Numbered from the stretch's first letter, positions 28,001 through 37,167 are shown. The stretch: DNA of 64,000 nt from Thalassobacillus devorans MSP14 (GCF_000496835.1 NZ_KI543237.1:1094641-1158640), one strand, 5' to 3'. Numbers and translations: made by a program. The notes: generated from the letters alone by a model not told the origin.

Positions 28001-28948
28001 TCATTTATCTTTTTTTAAGCGATTCCGCATCGAAAATCCTAAATCAATTATACCTAAGATTCTTACAAGATAAAGCAGAACTGTTGGTAAAAGCATGGTT
28101 AAAATAATAGTAAAAACAGGAATTGCTTTGGATAGCTTTTTTACATGGGTATAGTAGAAAATGAAAGCAAAACCCTGAAGGGCTATCAATAATCCCGTAA
28201 CAATAAAGATATTAATCGCTGCCAGGTACAGCATACTTTCTGTATCTGAATTGATCCATGTGAAAATCATTCCAAAGAAATAGTACCATAATATCGATGT
28301 CGGTAATTTAAAGTCTCTGAATTTAGCAAACTTCAACTGCTTTTGTTCCATTCTATTCAGAATTTTATAGCTCAGCAACTGGCTGATGAATGCCAAAACA
28401 AGTGCCATGATCGCAAATAGGCTTGGAATAATATCAGGAAATTGATTCACTTGCTCCTGAAGTGCCTGCATTTGCTCTTCTGTTGCTTCGTTTTCGCCGA
28501 TTACGTTGTCCATCATTCCCTCTGTCATCGCAAAGGATTCATCGAGCATCGTGTTGATTTCATCGATCCAATTGACTCCAAACAACATTTGCGTCACCAG
28601 AAAGACAGATACTAAGCCTAACAGGAATCCAACGGTCCCAGTCGCGAGCGTTTCATATGGTGAACGCTTTTTATGGAGGGACAGGCCTGTAAATAGTCCT
28701 CCAACTCCCGCCAGTAAGGTGATTGGCAAGGAATAAATGGTTGCTGCCAATAAAGAGAGTAGGACAGCAGTCAACAACATGAAAGCACCTGGTTTGAAAC
28801 CATGTCGATAACTATATATGATAAAAGGAACAGGTAAAGCAAAGAATACCAATATTCCAATAAACGGGACAAAAACGTTTATCAATAACATTATCAGATA
28901 AACACCAGTCATTAAAGCCCCATCTGTAATTTGTTTGGACCCCATCAT
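28001..28948 (-). CDS. yybS: YybS family membrane protein (DUF2232)
   Basis: The ATG at 28948 is 9 nt from GGAGTG; a GTG at 28960 is the alternative. The 315-residue protein has about seven hydrophobic segments, with a central soluble stretch rich in Glu, Gln and Met. It matches the YybS/DUF2232 family by position directly upstream of gdpP and by composition. The family resembles ECF-type substrate-binding membrane proteins, but no substrate is known. Confidence 0.85.
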   Translation of the reverse strand: MMGSKQITDGALMTGVYLIMLLINVFVPFIGILVFFALPVPFIIYSYRHGFKPGAFMLLTAVLLSLLAATIYSLPITLLAGVGGLFTGLSLHKKRSPYETLATGTVGFLLGLVSVFLVTQMLFGVNWIDEINTMLDESFAMTEGMMDNVIGENEATEEQMQALQEQVNQFPDIIPSLFAIMALVLAFISQLLSYKILNRMEQKQLKFAKFRDFKLPTSILWYYFFGMIFTWINSDTESMLYLAAINIFIVTGLLIALQGFAFIFYYTHVKKLSKAIPVFTIILTMLLPTVLLYLVRILGIIDLGFSMRNRLKKDK

Positions 28949-29178
28949 TTTCCATGACACTCCATTCTCTCTCTACACACAGTAATATTCTGTATCTTTT
29001 TTGTGCATTCCTCTGATTAAAGTACCATTTCATTCTAACACGTTTCTTCTTGTTACAATAATTAAATACACCAATGCATGGTAGCTCTTCTTTCTGTTTA
29101 AAGGTAATACCTCTTGCCTTTGCTGTTAACGTAATAGTTTGATAAGATTAGTCCAACCCAAATCAGAGGAGGAGAACC

Positions 29179-29994
29179 ATGCGGACAGATTATCATGTAC
29201 ATATGCATGAGACAGGCGATTTTTCAACGGAATATTTAAAAGAATATCTAGCTAAAGCTCAAGAAAAAGGAATTGAGGAATTAGGAATATCCGAACATGC
29301 ATACTTCTTTAATGAAACCAAAAACATTATATCCAATCCCTGGATCGATAACCGTCGTGGTCTTGATTTCAAAGATTACCAGGCTTTATTCGACAAGGCG
29401 GAAGATGAGGGGCTCTCTGTGAAAATGGGGATTGAAATGGACTATACACCAGGTAAAGAAGCTGAAATGAAAGCATTCATCGAATCTCATCCATTTGATT
29501 ATGTTATTGGTTCTGTTCATTGGATTGGTGATTGGGGTATCGACCTGGCTACTTTCCGTGAAGAATACGAAAAACGGGACATCAAGGAAGCTTATCGGCA
29601 ATATTTCGATCAAGTCGTCACACTTGCGGAATCGAATTTGTTTGATTTCGTCGGACATATCGACCTGATTAAAATATTTTCCTATTGGCCCGACGATAAA
29701 GACTTCCTGTACGAACAATATGACCGTGCTGTTAAGGCACTGGCAGAGTCAGGCACCTGTATTGAAATAAGTACAGCGGGGCTCAGAAAACCTGTGGGAG
29801 AAATTTACCCGGACCCTGTGTTATTGAAAAAATGCTATGAAGCCGGTGTAGGCATCGTTTTGTGTTCGGATGCTCATAAACCGGATCATGTCGGATATGA
29901 ATATGACAAATCTATCGAACTGGCTCGCTGGGCCGGTTATGAGGAAGTCCGCATATTTTCACAACGCACTTCCAAGAGTGTACCGCTGGACTAA
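29179..29994 (+). CDS. PHP-domain histidinol-phosphatase family protein
   Basis: The 271-residue protein begins MRTDYHVHMHETGDFS, the PHP metal-binding motif, followed by LGISEHAYFF, IGSVHWI, FVGHIDLIK and LCSDAHKP. These provide the three-metal site of HisJ/HisK-type histidinol-phosphatases, which remove phosphate in histidine synthesis. Other PHP phosphoesterase roles are possible, since no his gene is nearby. The start has AGAGGAGGAGAACC as ribosome binding site. It is transcribed head-on to replication. Confidence 0.85.
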   Translation: MRTDYHVHMHETGDFSTEYLKEYLAKAQEKGIEELGISEHAYFFNETKNIISNPWIDNRRGLDFKDYQALFDKAEDEGLSVKMGIEMDYTPGKEAEMKAFIESHPFDYVIGSVHWIGDWGIDLATFREEYEKRDIKEAYRQYFDQVVTLAESNLFDFVGHIDLIKIFSYWPDDKDFLYEQYDRAVKALAESGTCIEISTAGLRKPVGEIYPDPVLLKKCYEAGVGIVLCSDAHKPDHVGYEYDKSIELARWAGYEEVRIFSQRTSKSVPLD

Positions 29995-29995
29995 A

Positions 29996-30045
29996 AAAAT
30001 ACCCACCAAAAGAGGATAGGCTTTCCTCCAAGGTGGGTATTTTTT
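29996..30045. terminator. Bidirectional intrinsic terminator
   Basis: A long stem, AAAATACCCACC with GGTGGGTATTTT and an inner AGAGGA/TCCTC pairing, lies between the converging PHP gene and serA. Confidence 0.9.
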
Positions 30046-31630
30046 ATAGTTGTAAACTATGGACTTGGCGAACTTCTTCCATTTGGCTGATTTTATTTGT
30101 ACACGTCTTTTCAAGCGGTTTATCGACAGTCAAAACCATGACAGCGTGTCCGCCAAGGTCGGTACGTCCCACCTGCATGGTTGCAATATTAATATCATCT
30201 TCAGCTAATAAGTTACCGACTTTACCGATTGCCCCAGGCTTATCATGGTGACGTATTACCACAAGGTTACCCGCCGGAAGTACATCGACAGAATATTGAT
30301 CAAGCTTTACAATCCTAGGTCCAAGCCCGTTCAATAACGTACCTGAAACTGATCTCGTCTCTTCATTGGTCTGTATTTCTACGGTAATTAAATTAGTGAA
30401 GCCACGGGAATGGGTAGTCTTTTGTTCATTAATGATAATACCTCGTTCATCAGCTGCCATAAAGGCATTAACTTCATTGATCCGCGACCCGAGATGGAGC
30501 CGCAAAATCCCCTTCACCGTATTCCTTGTCAGTGGATTGGTTTGGTGGTCTACCAGCTCACCCGCATAATAAATATTGATTTTCTCCAATACTCCCCTGG
30601 TCAAATGCGATATGAATTGCCCCAGCTTTTCTGACAATGTGAAATAAGGAGCCAGTTGATCCATTACTTCTTCGGAAACAGAGGCGATATTCACTGGATT
30701 CCGGGCATTACCATCACGCAGAATATGAACGATATCCTTACTGACATCAACAGCGACGTTTTCCTGGGCTTCAATCGTGCTCGCTCCTAAATGAGGCGTA
30801 GCAATGACTTCATCCAGTTCCAGCAGCTTATGACCGATGGCAGGTTCTTCTTCGAATACATCCAGCGCAGCACCTGCAATCTGCTTATCAACAAGGGCGT
30901 CATATAAGGCGTCTTCATCAATGATTCCGCCACGGGAACAGTTGACGATTCTCGCTGATGGCTTCATCAGTTGGAAGGCCTCCCGGTCAATCATGTGTCT
31001 CGTTTCTTCCATTAATGGTGTATGGAGCGTAATAAAATCACCTGTTTTTAGAACTTCCTCTACACTACCGTATTCAACGCCCATTTTCTCAGCCTTCTCT
31101 TTCGTCAGGAATGGGTCATAAGCGATAACATTCATCCGCTGACCTTTCGCACGACGGGCTACCTCCGCTCCAATCCGGCCAAGGCCTATAATGCCGAGGG
31201 TCTTATCTTTCAGTTCGACGCCAATCATCGCTTTTCTTTCCCATTTATCTTTACGTAACAGGTTATAGGCCTGTGGAATATTCCGAGCTAAAGACATTAG
31301 CATGGCCATCGTATGTTCAGCAGCTGAGATGGTATTTCCATCTGGAGCATTGACGACTATCACTCCATGTTCGGTTGCTGCATCTAAATCAATATTATCC
31401 ACTCCGACGCCCGCTCGTCCAATCACTTTCAAATTCGGCGCCGCTTCGACAATTTCCCGGGAAATACGCGTTTGACTCCGTACAATCAAAGCATCCACAT
31501 CATTCACTTTTTCTAAAAGTTCTTCATGCTGCATCCCCGGGGTATTGATAACCTCAATATCTTCTGCATCCTTCAATGGTGTGAGACCCTCTTCACTTAA
31601 GGGGTCACAAATCAACACACGAAAACTCAT
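30044..31630 (-). CDS. serA: D-3-phosphoglycerate dehydrogenase
   Basis: The ATG at 31630 follows AAAGGAG; 18 further upstream codons are unlikely. The 528-residue protein is the long SerA type: catalytic and NAD-binding domains (1-315, with [13 protein letters not shown], and the HLGAST histidine), an intervening domain, and a C-terminal ACT domain (about 453-528) for serine feedback. It starts serine synthesis by oxidising 3-phosphoglycerate. It is monocistronic, ending at a shared terminator. A perfect Noc palindrome lies within its coding sequence. Confidence 0.97.
   Translation of the reverse strand: MSFRVLICDPLSEEGLTPLKDAEDIEVINTPGMQHEELLEKVNDVDALIVRSQTRISREIVEAAPNLKVIGRAGVGVDNIDLDAATEHGVIVVNAPDGNTISAAEHTMAMLMSLARNIPQAYNLLRKDKWERKAMIGVELKDKTLGIIGLGRIGAEVARRAKGQRMNVIAYDPFLTKEKAEKMGVEYGSVEEVLKTGDFITLHTPLMEETRHMIDREAFQLMKPSARIVNCSRGGIIDEDALYDALVDKQIAGAALDVFEEEPAIGHKLLELDEVIATPHLGASTIEAQENVAVDVSKDIVHILRDGNARNPVNIASVSEEVMDQLAPYFTLSEKLGQFISHLTRGVLEKINIYYAGELVDHQTNPLTRNTVKGILRLHLGSRINEVNAFMAADERGIIINEQKTTHSRGFTNLITVEIQTNEETRSVSGTLLNGLGPRIVKLDQYSVDVLPAGNLVVIRHHDKPGAIGKVGNLLAEDDINIATMQVGRTDLGGHAVMVLTVDKPLEKTCTNKISQMEEVRQVHSLQL
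31452..31465. promoter_or_regulatory. Perfect Noc-binding palindrome inside serA
   Basis: ATTTCCCGGGAAAT is identical to the Noc-binding sequence of Bacillus. noc is encoded about 10 kb away. Noc bound to such sites blocks division over the nucleoid. Confidence 0.7.
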
Positions 31631-31757
31631 TAGCCTGTCTCCTTTCATTCCTGTACCGGATTTCCCTTCAGTAATTTCCATCACTAAAGTAAATAATATT
31701 TTCTATCCTAACAAACCATCCCTATTTGTCAATCTATTCAAACAACTCCTTTTTCTT

Positions 31758-31771
31758 TCTAAGCGCTTACA
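31758..31771 (-). promoter_or_regulatory. Candidate CcpA cre site upstream of serA
   Basis: The minus strand reads TGTAAGCGCTTAGA, matching the cre consensus TGWAANCGNTNWCA at 13 of 14 positions. It lies about 130 nt before the serA start. I know of no report of CcpA control of serA, so this rests on the sequence alone. Confidence 0.35.
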
Positions 31772-31900
31772 TGGTTTTCATTGCAACATTATACTTTTTT
31801 TATTGATGGTTGATTTTAAAAAAGGCATATTCAACTATATGGCCGGATTATGGAAGACTCAGTTTCAAGATAAGGGGTTCTTTATCATAAAAGCGTCAGG

Positions 31901-32019
31901 GGTGGTTTGGAAACTACTCGCTTTCCTGCGGGGGACCTGGCGAGCTTCCTCGGGCTATCGCCCTGTGGGATCTCGCCTAACTCCTTCTCCCGCGGGAGTC
32001 TCGCAGTTTCCCTACCACC
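31901..32019 (-). repeat. GC-rich structured repeat, copy A
   Basis: The ends pair with each other over about 15 bp (GGTGGT and GGAAACT parts identical). Read on the minus strand it shares CGAGACTCC, GAGATCCC, GAGGAAGCTC and GGAAAGCGAGT in order with copy B. It is much more GC-rich than its flanks. I recall similar dispersed repeats in other Bacillaceae genomes but cannot confirm it here. Confidence 0.75.
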
Positions 32020-32160
32020 CCATCCGAAGGATGGGAGAAACGAACCCCTGCATACATGAAGATGTCTTCCAAATTCACCGCCAAACAAGGCCTCTTTGTA
32101 GCTATTAGTATGATTGGATGACTCTGCTTGCCAATGTTTCCGTTTCTCTTATAGACGTAA

Positions 32161-32279
32161 GGAGGGCCGGGAAATTACGAGACTCCTATGGGAGGATAGG
32201 ACATGGTGAGATCCCGCAAGGCGGAGCCTGAGGAAGCTCACCGTCCGCCCATGGAAAGCGAGTGATTTCCCGGCCCTCC
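32161..32279 (+). repeat. GC-rich structured repeat, copy B
   Basis: A perfect 15-bp inverted repeat, GGAGGGCCGGGAAAT (32161-32175) with its complement at 32265-32279, closes the unit. It is 119 bp, the same length as copy A, and lies in the opposite orientation. Differences between copies A and B at several stem positions are matched on both sides, which hints at selection on structure. Confidence 0.75.
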
Positions 32280-32370
32280 AAACCGTTACTATCGTAACGG
32301 AAACAATGTATCTCGAAACTGAGTCTTCTGCAATTGGGAGCTTAACTGTAAGATGATTTTTTCCAGAGGC

Positions 32371-32417
32371 AAAAATAAAAAACCTCTGACAGAAGGATAA
32401 ATCCTTCGTCAGAGGTT
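32371..32417 (-). terminator. Terminator of the rpsF-ssb-rpsR operon
   Basis: AACCTCTGAC (32381-32390) pairs with GTCAGAGGTT (32408-32417), with an inner AAGGAT/ATCCTT stem, followed on the minus strand by a T run. It starts 9 nt beyond the rpsR stop codon. Confidence 0.9.
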
Positions 32418-32425
32418 TTGGTTGC

Positions 32426-32653
32426 TTACTCGGTTACGTATGGCAATAGAGCCATCGTACGAGCACGCTTGATTGCTTTTGTCAATTTACGTTGATACTT
32501 AGCAGAAGTTCCAGTTACACGGCGAGGAAGAATCTTTCCACGCTCAGAAACGAAACGTCTTAGCAAGTCAACATCTTTATAATCGATGTGTGTAATTCCG
32601 TTCGATGTGAAGAAACACACTTTTCTGCGCTTTGCGCGACCGCGACGTGCCAT
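32426..32653 (-). CDS. rpsR: 30S ribosomal protein S18
   Basis: The 75-residue basic protein has the S18 signature ([26 protein letters not shown]). The N-terminal [15 protein letters not shown] is the usual Bacillus type, with a single cysteine and no full zinc motif. S18 pairs with S6 on the 30S platform. It is the last gene of the rpsF-ssb-rpsR operon, 24 nt after ssb. Confidence 0.98.
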   Translation of the reverse strand: MARRGRAKRRKVCFFTSNGITHIDYKDVDLLRRFVSERGKILPRRVTGTSAKYQRKLTKAIKRARTMALLPYVTE

Positions 32654-32677
32654 GTGACATTCCCTCCTTACTTAATT

Positions 32678-33172
32678 TTAGAATGGTAGATCATCGTCTG
32701 ATATATCTATTGGTTCCCCACTATCTGCGAATGGGTCATCATTTCGGCTGTTATTATTGTTTTGGTTGTTTTGGTTTCCACCAAAGTCATTTTGACGAGG
32801 ATTCTGATTTTGCTGGAATCCAGATGAACCTTGTCCTCCTCCTTGAGAAGAACCTTTGGTTTCCAGGAACTGTACGCTGTCTGCCACAACTTCTGTGACA
32901 AATACACGCTTTCCTTCCTGGTTTTCAAAACTCCGGGATTGCAATCTTCCATCGACACCTACGAGGCTTCCTTTGTTCATGAAGTTCGCGAGGTTCTCGG
33001 CAGCGCGTCTCCAAACGACACAGTTGATGAAGTCAGCGTCACGATCACCTTGCTGGTTGGAAAAAGGACGATTGACCGCGATGGTGAAGTTGGCAACTGC
33101 CACCCCGTTTGGTGTATAGCGTAGGTCCGGATCCCTCGTTAATCTGCCGACTAATACGACACGATTTAACAT
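32678..33172 (-). CDS. ssb: Single-stranded DNA-binding protein
   Basis: The ATG at 33172 is 8 nt from AAGGAG, giving [19 protein letters not shown]; a GTG three codons earlier overlaps that site. The 164-residue protein has an OB-fold (1-105), a Gly/Gln/Asn-rich linker and the acidic tip DISDDDLPF that recruits partner proteins. It coats single-stranded DNA at forks. It lies between rpsF and rpsR, the conserved order. Confidence 0.98.
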   Translation of the reverse strand: MLNRVVLVGRLTRDPDLRYTPNGVAVANFTIAVNRPFSNQQGDRDADFINCVVWRRAAENLANFMNKGSLVGVDGRLQSRSFENQEGKRVFVTEVVADSVQFLETKGSSQGGGQGSSGFQQNQNPRQNDFGGNQNNQNNNNSRNDDPFADSGEPIDISDDDLPF

Positions 33173-33184
33173 CAGAATCACTCC

Positions 33185-33475
33185 TTATTGATCATCTTCG
33201 CGTACAGCAATATGACGGATAATATCATCAGAGAACTTCGCTTGACGATCGAACTCGTTGATAGCGTCACGATCACCTTTGAAGTTGATCGTTACATAGA
33301 TACCGTCACGGTAGTCGTTGATTTCATAAGCAAGACGACGCTTGCCCAGCTCTTCAACTTTTTCAACCTCCGCGCCATTATCAGAAAGGATACCATTAAA
33401 ACGCTCAACTAGTGATGTTTTAGCTTCCTCCTCGATGTTTGGGCGGATGATGTACATGATTTCATAATTTCTCAT
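33185..33475 (-). CDS. rpsF: 30S ribosomal protein S6
   Basis: The 96-residue protein begins [17 protein letters not shown] and has the S6 motif [17 protein letters not shown]6 binds S18 on the ribosome. It heads the operon and has a structured leader that probably senses the S6:S18 complex. The ribosome binding site AAGGAGGTG is strong but is part of that leader's stem. Confidence 0.98.
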   Translation of the reverse strand: MRNYEIMYIIRPNIEEEAKTSLVERFNGILSDNGAEVEKVEELGKRRLAYEINDYRDGIYVTINFKGDRDAINEFDRQAKFSDDIIRHIAVREDDQ

Positions 33476-33485
33476 CCGTTTTCAC

Positions 33486-33530
33486 CTCCTTGTGGACTTA
33501 GCGGCTCCTTCACATGAAAGGAGCAAGGAG
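33486..33530 (-). promoter_or_regulatory. S6:S18-responsive leader RNA of rpsF
   Basis: On the minus strand CTCCTTG (33530-33524) pairs with CAAGGAG (33492-33486), enclosing a second stem CTCCTT/AAGGAG (33518-33523 with 33505-33510) and an unpaired CCG beside it. The outer stem covers the Shine-Dalgarno sequence of rpsF. This agrees with the known S6:S18 autoregulatory motif, whose CCG mimics the 16S site. The match is by eye. Confidence 0.6.
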
Positions 33531-33620
33531 TAATTTATCGTTAATTACTCACAATGTTGTATTATACCAAACGATCTATCAAAAAACAACAGTATTTAAC
33601 GTGGGAAACGGAATCTACGC

Positions 33621-34721
33621 TTATACATTGAAACGGAAGTGGATGACATCGCCATCTTTGACGAGATATTCTTTTCCTTCGAGACGGACTTTTCCTTTTT
33701 CACGAGCGGCTCCCATGGTTCCTGCCTCAACAAGATCTTCGTAGGATACGGTCTCTGCACGGATGAAGCCCCGTTCAAAATCAGTATGAATGATTCCGGC
33801 TGCCTGAGGTGCTTTCATTCCAAGCGTAAACGTCCACGCTCTTACCTCTTGCTCACCAGCTGTGAAATAGGTTGCCAGTCCAAGTAAATTGTAGGTTGCC
33901 TTGATCAATTGGTCCAAACCTGATTCAGCAATGCCAAGGTCATCGAGAAATTCCTGTTTTTCTTCGCCATCAAGTTCGGCAATCTCAGATTCTATTTTTG
34001 CACAGACAACAATTACTTCTGCATTTTCATTAGCAGCATATTCGCGGATTTTTTCTACTTGAGGGTTGTCCGCTTCGGTGCCGATTTCGTCTTCACTGAC
34101 ATTGGCCACATACAGGATAGGCTTGATAGTCAGCAGATGAAGTCCTTTGACAATCTTCAATTGCTCTTCTGTAAAATCGACCGCGCGGGCAGGCTGTTCT
34201 TCCTCAAATGCGTCTTTCAATTTTGATAGCACATCATATTCTGCTACCGCTTCTTTATCTTTTTGGCGGGCCATCTTGGCAACACGGTCCATACGCTTCG
34301 AAACGGTTTCTAAATCAGCGAGGATCAGTTCTAAATTGATTGTTTCGATGTCACTGATAGGGTCGACCTGGCCGGATACGTGCGTGATATTCTCATCCTG
34401 AAAGGCACGCACTACGTGACAGATGGCATCTACCTGACGAATATGGGATAGAAACTGGTTCCCTAACCCTTCGCCTTTACTCGCACCTTTGACAATACCT
34501 GCGATATCCGTGAATTCAAAAGCAGTCGGTATAGTTTTTTTCGGTTTGACAAGTTCCGTAAGTTTATCCAGACGAGCGTCAGGTACCTCCACAATGCCGA
34601 CATTCGGATCTATAGTACAAAACGGGTAGTTGGCAGACTCTGCGCCTGCTTGTGTAATTGCGTTAAATAACGTCGATTTGCCTACGTTGGGCAAGCCGAC
34701 GATTCCTGCTGTTAATGCCAT
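33621..34721 (-). CDS. ychF: Redox-regulated ATPase/GTPase YchF
   Basis: The 366-residue protein is an Obg-family P-loop NTPase: G1 GLPNVGKSTL (8-17), G3 DIAGIVKGASKGEGLGNQFL, the YchF NxxE-type base motif, and a C-terminal TGS domain ending DGDVIHFRFNV. YchF hydrolyses ATP and associates with ribosomes. It lies upstream of rpsF in the same orientation, the same order as yyaF-rpsF in Bacillus subtilis. Confidence 0.97.
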   Translation of the reverse strand: MALTAGIVGLPNVGKSTLFNAITQAGAESANYPFCTIDPNVGIVEVPDARLDKLTELVKPKKTIPTAFEFTDIAGIVKGASKGEGLGNQFLSHIRQVDAICHVVRAFQDENITHVSGQVDPISDIETINLELILADLETVSKRMDRVAKMARQKDKEAVAEYDVLSKLKDAFEEEQPARAVDFTEEQLKIVKGLHLLTIKPILYVANVSEDEIGTEADNPQVEKIREYAANENAEVIVVCAKIESEIAELDGEEKQEFLDDLGIAESGLDQLIKATYNLLGLATYFTAGEQEVRAWTFTLGMKAPQAAGIIHTDFERGFIRAETVSYEDLVEAGTMGAAREKGKVRLEGKEYLVKDGDVIHFRFNV

Positions 34722-34817
34722 AAAAGACTTTCACTCCTTAAGGGTTTGCATACATGTACGTTAGTCATCCCAATTATAAGTTACTGCCTGACTAAAACAC
34801 AAGTAGCATAAAAATAG

Positions 34818-34846
34818 AAAACAAGGGTGATGACAACCCTTGTTTT
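34818..34846 (-). terminator. Intrinsic terminator after yyzM
   Basis: AAAACAAGGGT (34818-34828) pairs with ACCCTTGTTTT (34836-34846), with T runs on the minus strand. It lies about 57 nt beyond the yyzM stop codon. Confidence 0.85.
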
Positions 34847-34903
34847 TAAAAAATCATCGTTTGATAATGAAATTTTCCGAAACAGATTACTATACAATTT
34901 CCT

Positions 34904-35104
34904 TTATTCGGTATCCGCTCTTTCCAATACACGTTTCATTTTCGTTTCAAAACGGCGGCGGGGGAGTAAGGCGCTATGGTCGCAGCCCATGCATTTGATT
35001 CGGATATCAGCACCCATTCGGATGATTTTCCAACGGTTCTCCCCACATGGATGGGGTTTTTTCATTTCAACAATATCATTCAATTGAAAGTCTTTCTTAG
35101 CCAT
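34904..35104 (-). CDS. yyzM: DUF951 family protein (YyzM)
   Basis: This small 66-residue protein has the DUF951 features KKPHPCGENRWKIIRMGADIRIKCMGCDH. The pattern of Cys and His (HPCG, CMGCDH) could bind a metal. Function is unknown. It has a good ribosome binding site and lies between the MscS and ychF genes as in other Bacillaceae, so it is a real gene despite its size. Confidence 0.9.
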   Translation of the reverse strand: MAKKDFQLNDIVEMKKPHPCGENRWKIIRMGADIRIKCMGCDHSALLPRRRFETKMKRVLERADTE

Positions 35105-35125
35105 GGCCCTTCTTCCTCCATTCCA

Positions 35126-36007
35126 TTATACGTTCTGTTCTGATTCGGTTTCATGTCTGGAATACATGACAAGTCTTGGGAAAGGTATTTCAATGCCTTT
35201 CTCGTCCAGGCGATTCTTGATTTCTTTTCTGATCGCACGCCCTACCGCCCAATGTTCCATCGGGTAAGTTTCCGCAATCACCCGCATCTGCACATCTGAT
35301 GCTGCTAAATTTTGAATCCCAAGTAATTCTGGGGTTGTCACCATCATTTCATATTTTTCAGGCAGCTCTTCCAGGAGTTCGGCGATCACTCTTTCTGCCT
35401 GGTCGACATCCTCTTCATAAGCAATGCTGATATCCACCACCGCTATACTATTATGAATAGAATAGTTTGTCACTTGGGTAATAGCTCCATTCGGTATAAT
35501 ATGAAGCTCTCCTGTCCAGCTTTTTATTTTGGAAGTACGGAGCCCGATTTCTTCCACAAATCCTTCAATACCGGAAATTCTCACGAAGTCGCCTACGGAA
35601 AACTGATCTTCGAAAATGATGAAAAAACCGGTAATGACATCCCGCACAAGATTTTGCGCACCAAAACCAATAGCCAGACCGGCGACCCCTGCACCTGCAA
35701 GTAATGCACCAATATTGAATCCAAATGTTTCCAGTATCATGATAAGCGCATATAAGTAGACAATATAGGTTAATGTGTTTTCTACCAGTTTGACAAGGGT
35801 TGCTTCTCTTCTTTTCGGGATACTGAAAGGTCCTCTTCTTTTTTCACTAAAATATCTAAGGACAATTTTTTTAGCAACTTTTATAATCGTCAAGGAAACG
35901 ACTACAATCAAGATAATCCGGAAAAAACCTTTAGTCATGGCTATCCAGACATCCGGCTGCATAATGTAGTTTTTTAGTGCGTCCCATTGCTCTACAAAAA
36001 TTTCCAC
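35126..36007 (-). CDS. MscS-family mechanosensitive channel
   Basis: The 293-residue protein has three membrane segments (about 25-45, 72-92 and 95-117). The last is the Gly/Ala-rich pore helix of MscS (GALLAGAGVAGLAIGFGAQNL), followed by the beta domain (FSVGDFVRISGIEGFVEEIGLRTS). It opens under membrane tension to release solutes on hypo-osmotic shock. The gene is 21 nt before yyzM and probably co-transcribed. Confidence 0.95.
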   Translation of the reverse strand: MEIFVEQWDALKNYIMQPDVWIAMTKGFFRIILIVVVSLTIIKVAKKIVLRYFSEKRRGPFSIPKRREATLVKLVENTLTYIVYLYALIMILETFGFNIGALLAGAGVAGLAIGFGAQNLVRDVITGFFIIFEDQFSVGDFVRISGIEGFVEEIGLRTSKIKSWTGELHIIPNGAITQVTNYSIHNSIAVVDISIAYEEDVDQAERVIAELLEELPEKYEMMVTTPELLGIQNLAASDVQMRVIAETYPMEHWAVGRAIRKEIKNRLDEKGIEIPFPRLVMYSRHETESEQNV

Positions 36008-36049
36008 AGTGAACCTCCTGCGTATATAAAACTTTGGTTAGTTACATAA

Positions 36050-37072
36050 TCATGTTTCCATTTTATAGCGATTTACGATCGGATACAACAAAAGTGATGA
36101 CAGGACATATAAATTCAAAATTCCATAGAGAGGGTATAAGTATTCAATCAAAGTCGAGAATCCAAAAGACGTGAATGGAAGCATGAATGCCACAGCCATC
36201 ATGGCAAGGATCCATAAGGGGACATCCAACACCCTGCGGAATCTCGTAATCAGCCCGAATACACCTGACGCCGCCGTGGTAAAAATAGCAATCCACAGCA
36301 GTGCGGACATGAATAACAGCATTTCAAACGGATAGCCTTTTAAGATAGCAAATAAGGGGATTTCATACAACAAAATTTCTTCTGATATTTGAATCAGGCT
36401 ATTGTTATACAAATAAGATATTGACCCCAATATCACCCCACTGCCAATGCTTGCAACCCAGATCTCATTCTTCTTTTTCATCTGATTGCCGATGGCCCCC
36501 AGTACCGCAATAAGCGGCAGGATATTCAAAGCTGTAAACGGAAAGGCTGCCATCCAATTGCTCGTCTCATGGAGGTGGGAAAACAAGGTCAATTTCTGAT
36601 CTATCGTAAATAATAACAACACCAGGAACAATCCGATAATCAGGAGCGGCAGGATGAAGCTATTGATGGAAACGATGCCTTTGACATCCCAAATGAAAAT
36701 CAAAATAAGCGGAACGACAATGGCCAGTACACCAAACCGGTAGGAAAAATGGAATGCCTGCCAGGTCGCTCCACTTCCTGCCAGCATCACAACGGTAGTA
36801 GTAAATAAATAAAGGATGATCATCCAATCATAAATTCCCGTCAGATGTTTTCCTACGATCACTCGGAGAACCGGTAAATAGTGACTCGACTTCTTTTCAT
36901 AGCTGATAGATAAGATCACATAGCAGCAAATCGTAAACAGAATTGAAAACAGCACAATGGCCAGTCCACTTTCATGGCCGAAAAATTGCCAAAGTTCCCG
37001 TCCGGAAGCATACCCCGCCCCTATCATTGTTCCAATGATCAAAAACATCCACTTGCCGCCTGATTTCCACAT
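36050..37072 (-). CDS. YkvI-family membrane protein (APC-like transporter)
   Basis: The 340-residue protein has about ten hydrophobic segments. The N-terminal IIGTMIGAGYASGRELWQFF is the discontinuous first helix of APC-fold transporters and is a signature of the YkvI family. Substrate is unknown; APC-fold carriers usually move amino acids or cations. It is 42 nt upstream of the MscS gene and reads in the same direction. Confidence 0.85.
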   Translation of the reverse strand: MWKSGGKWMFLIIGTMIGAGYASGRELWQFFGHESGLAIVLFSILFTICCYVILSISYEKKSSHYLPVLRVIVGKHLTGIYDWMIILYLFTTTVVMLAGSGATWQAFHFSYRFGVLAIVVPLILIFIWDVKGIVSINSFILPLLIIGLFLVLLLFTIDQKLTLFSHLHETSNWMAAFPFTALNILPLIAVLGAIGNQMKKKNEIWVASIGSGVILGSISYLYNNSLIQISEEILLYEIPLFAILKGYPFEMLLFMSALLWIAIFTTAASGVFGLITRFRRVLDVPLWILAMMAVAFMLPFTSFGFSTLIEYLYPLYGILNLYVLSSLLLYPIVNRYKMET

Positions 37073-37167
37073 ATATTCGCTCCTCCAAATTCTAAGTTTT
37101 TGTGTGTATGTATAGAAAAGTAAAAACTTTTATATACTAATACCAATATGTATTTGGAGGAAAAGCT

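Larger units (their letters stand above)
31853..32328. repeat. Composite nested inverted-repeat element (476 bp)
   Basis: The element is bounded by a 20-bp inverted repeat with 19 matches (31853-31872 and 32309-32328). Inside are two GC-rich structured repeats in opposite orientation, each with its own flanking inverted repeats: AGGGGTTC (31873-31880 with 32042-32049) around the first, and CAATGTTTCCGTT (32132-32144, with 12 of 13 matched at 32296-32308) around the second. A hairpin, CCCATCC-GAA-GGATGGG, lies at 32019-32035. No reading frame in it looks real. It fills most of the 795-bp gap between serA and rpsR. It could be a non-autonomous mobile element or a fused pair of structured repeats. 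Confidence 0.75.

Noticed and set aside
32165-32175. A Noc half-site in repeat copy B
   Set aside because: GGCCGGGAAAT has only the right half; the left half is GGGCC, so the palindrome is broken.
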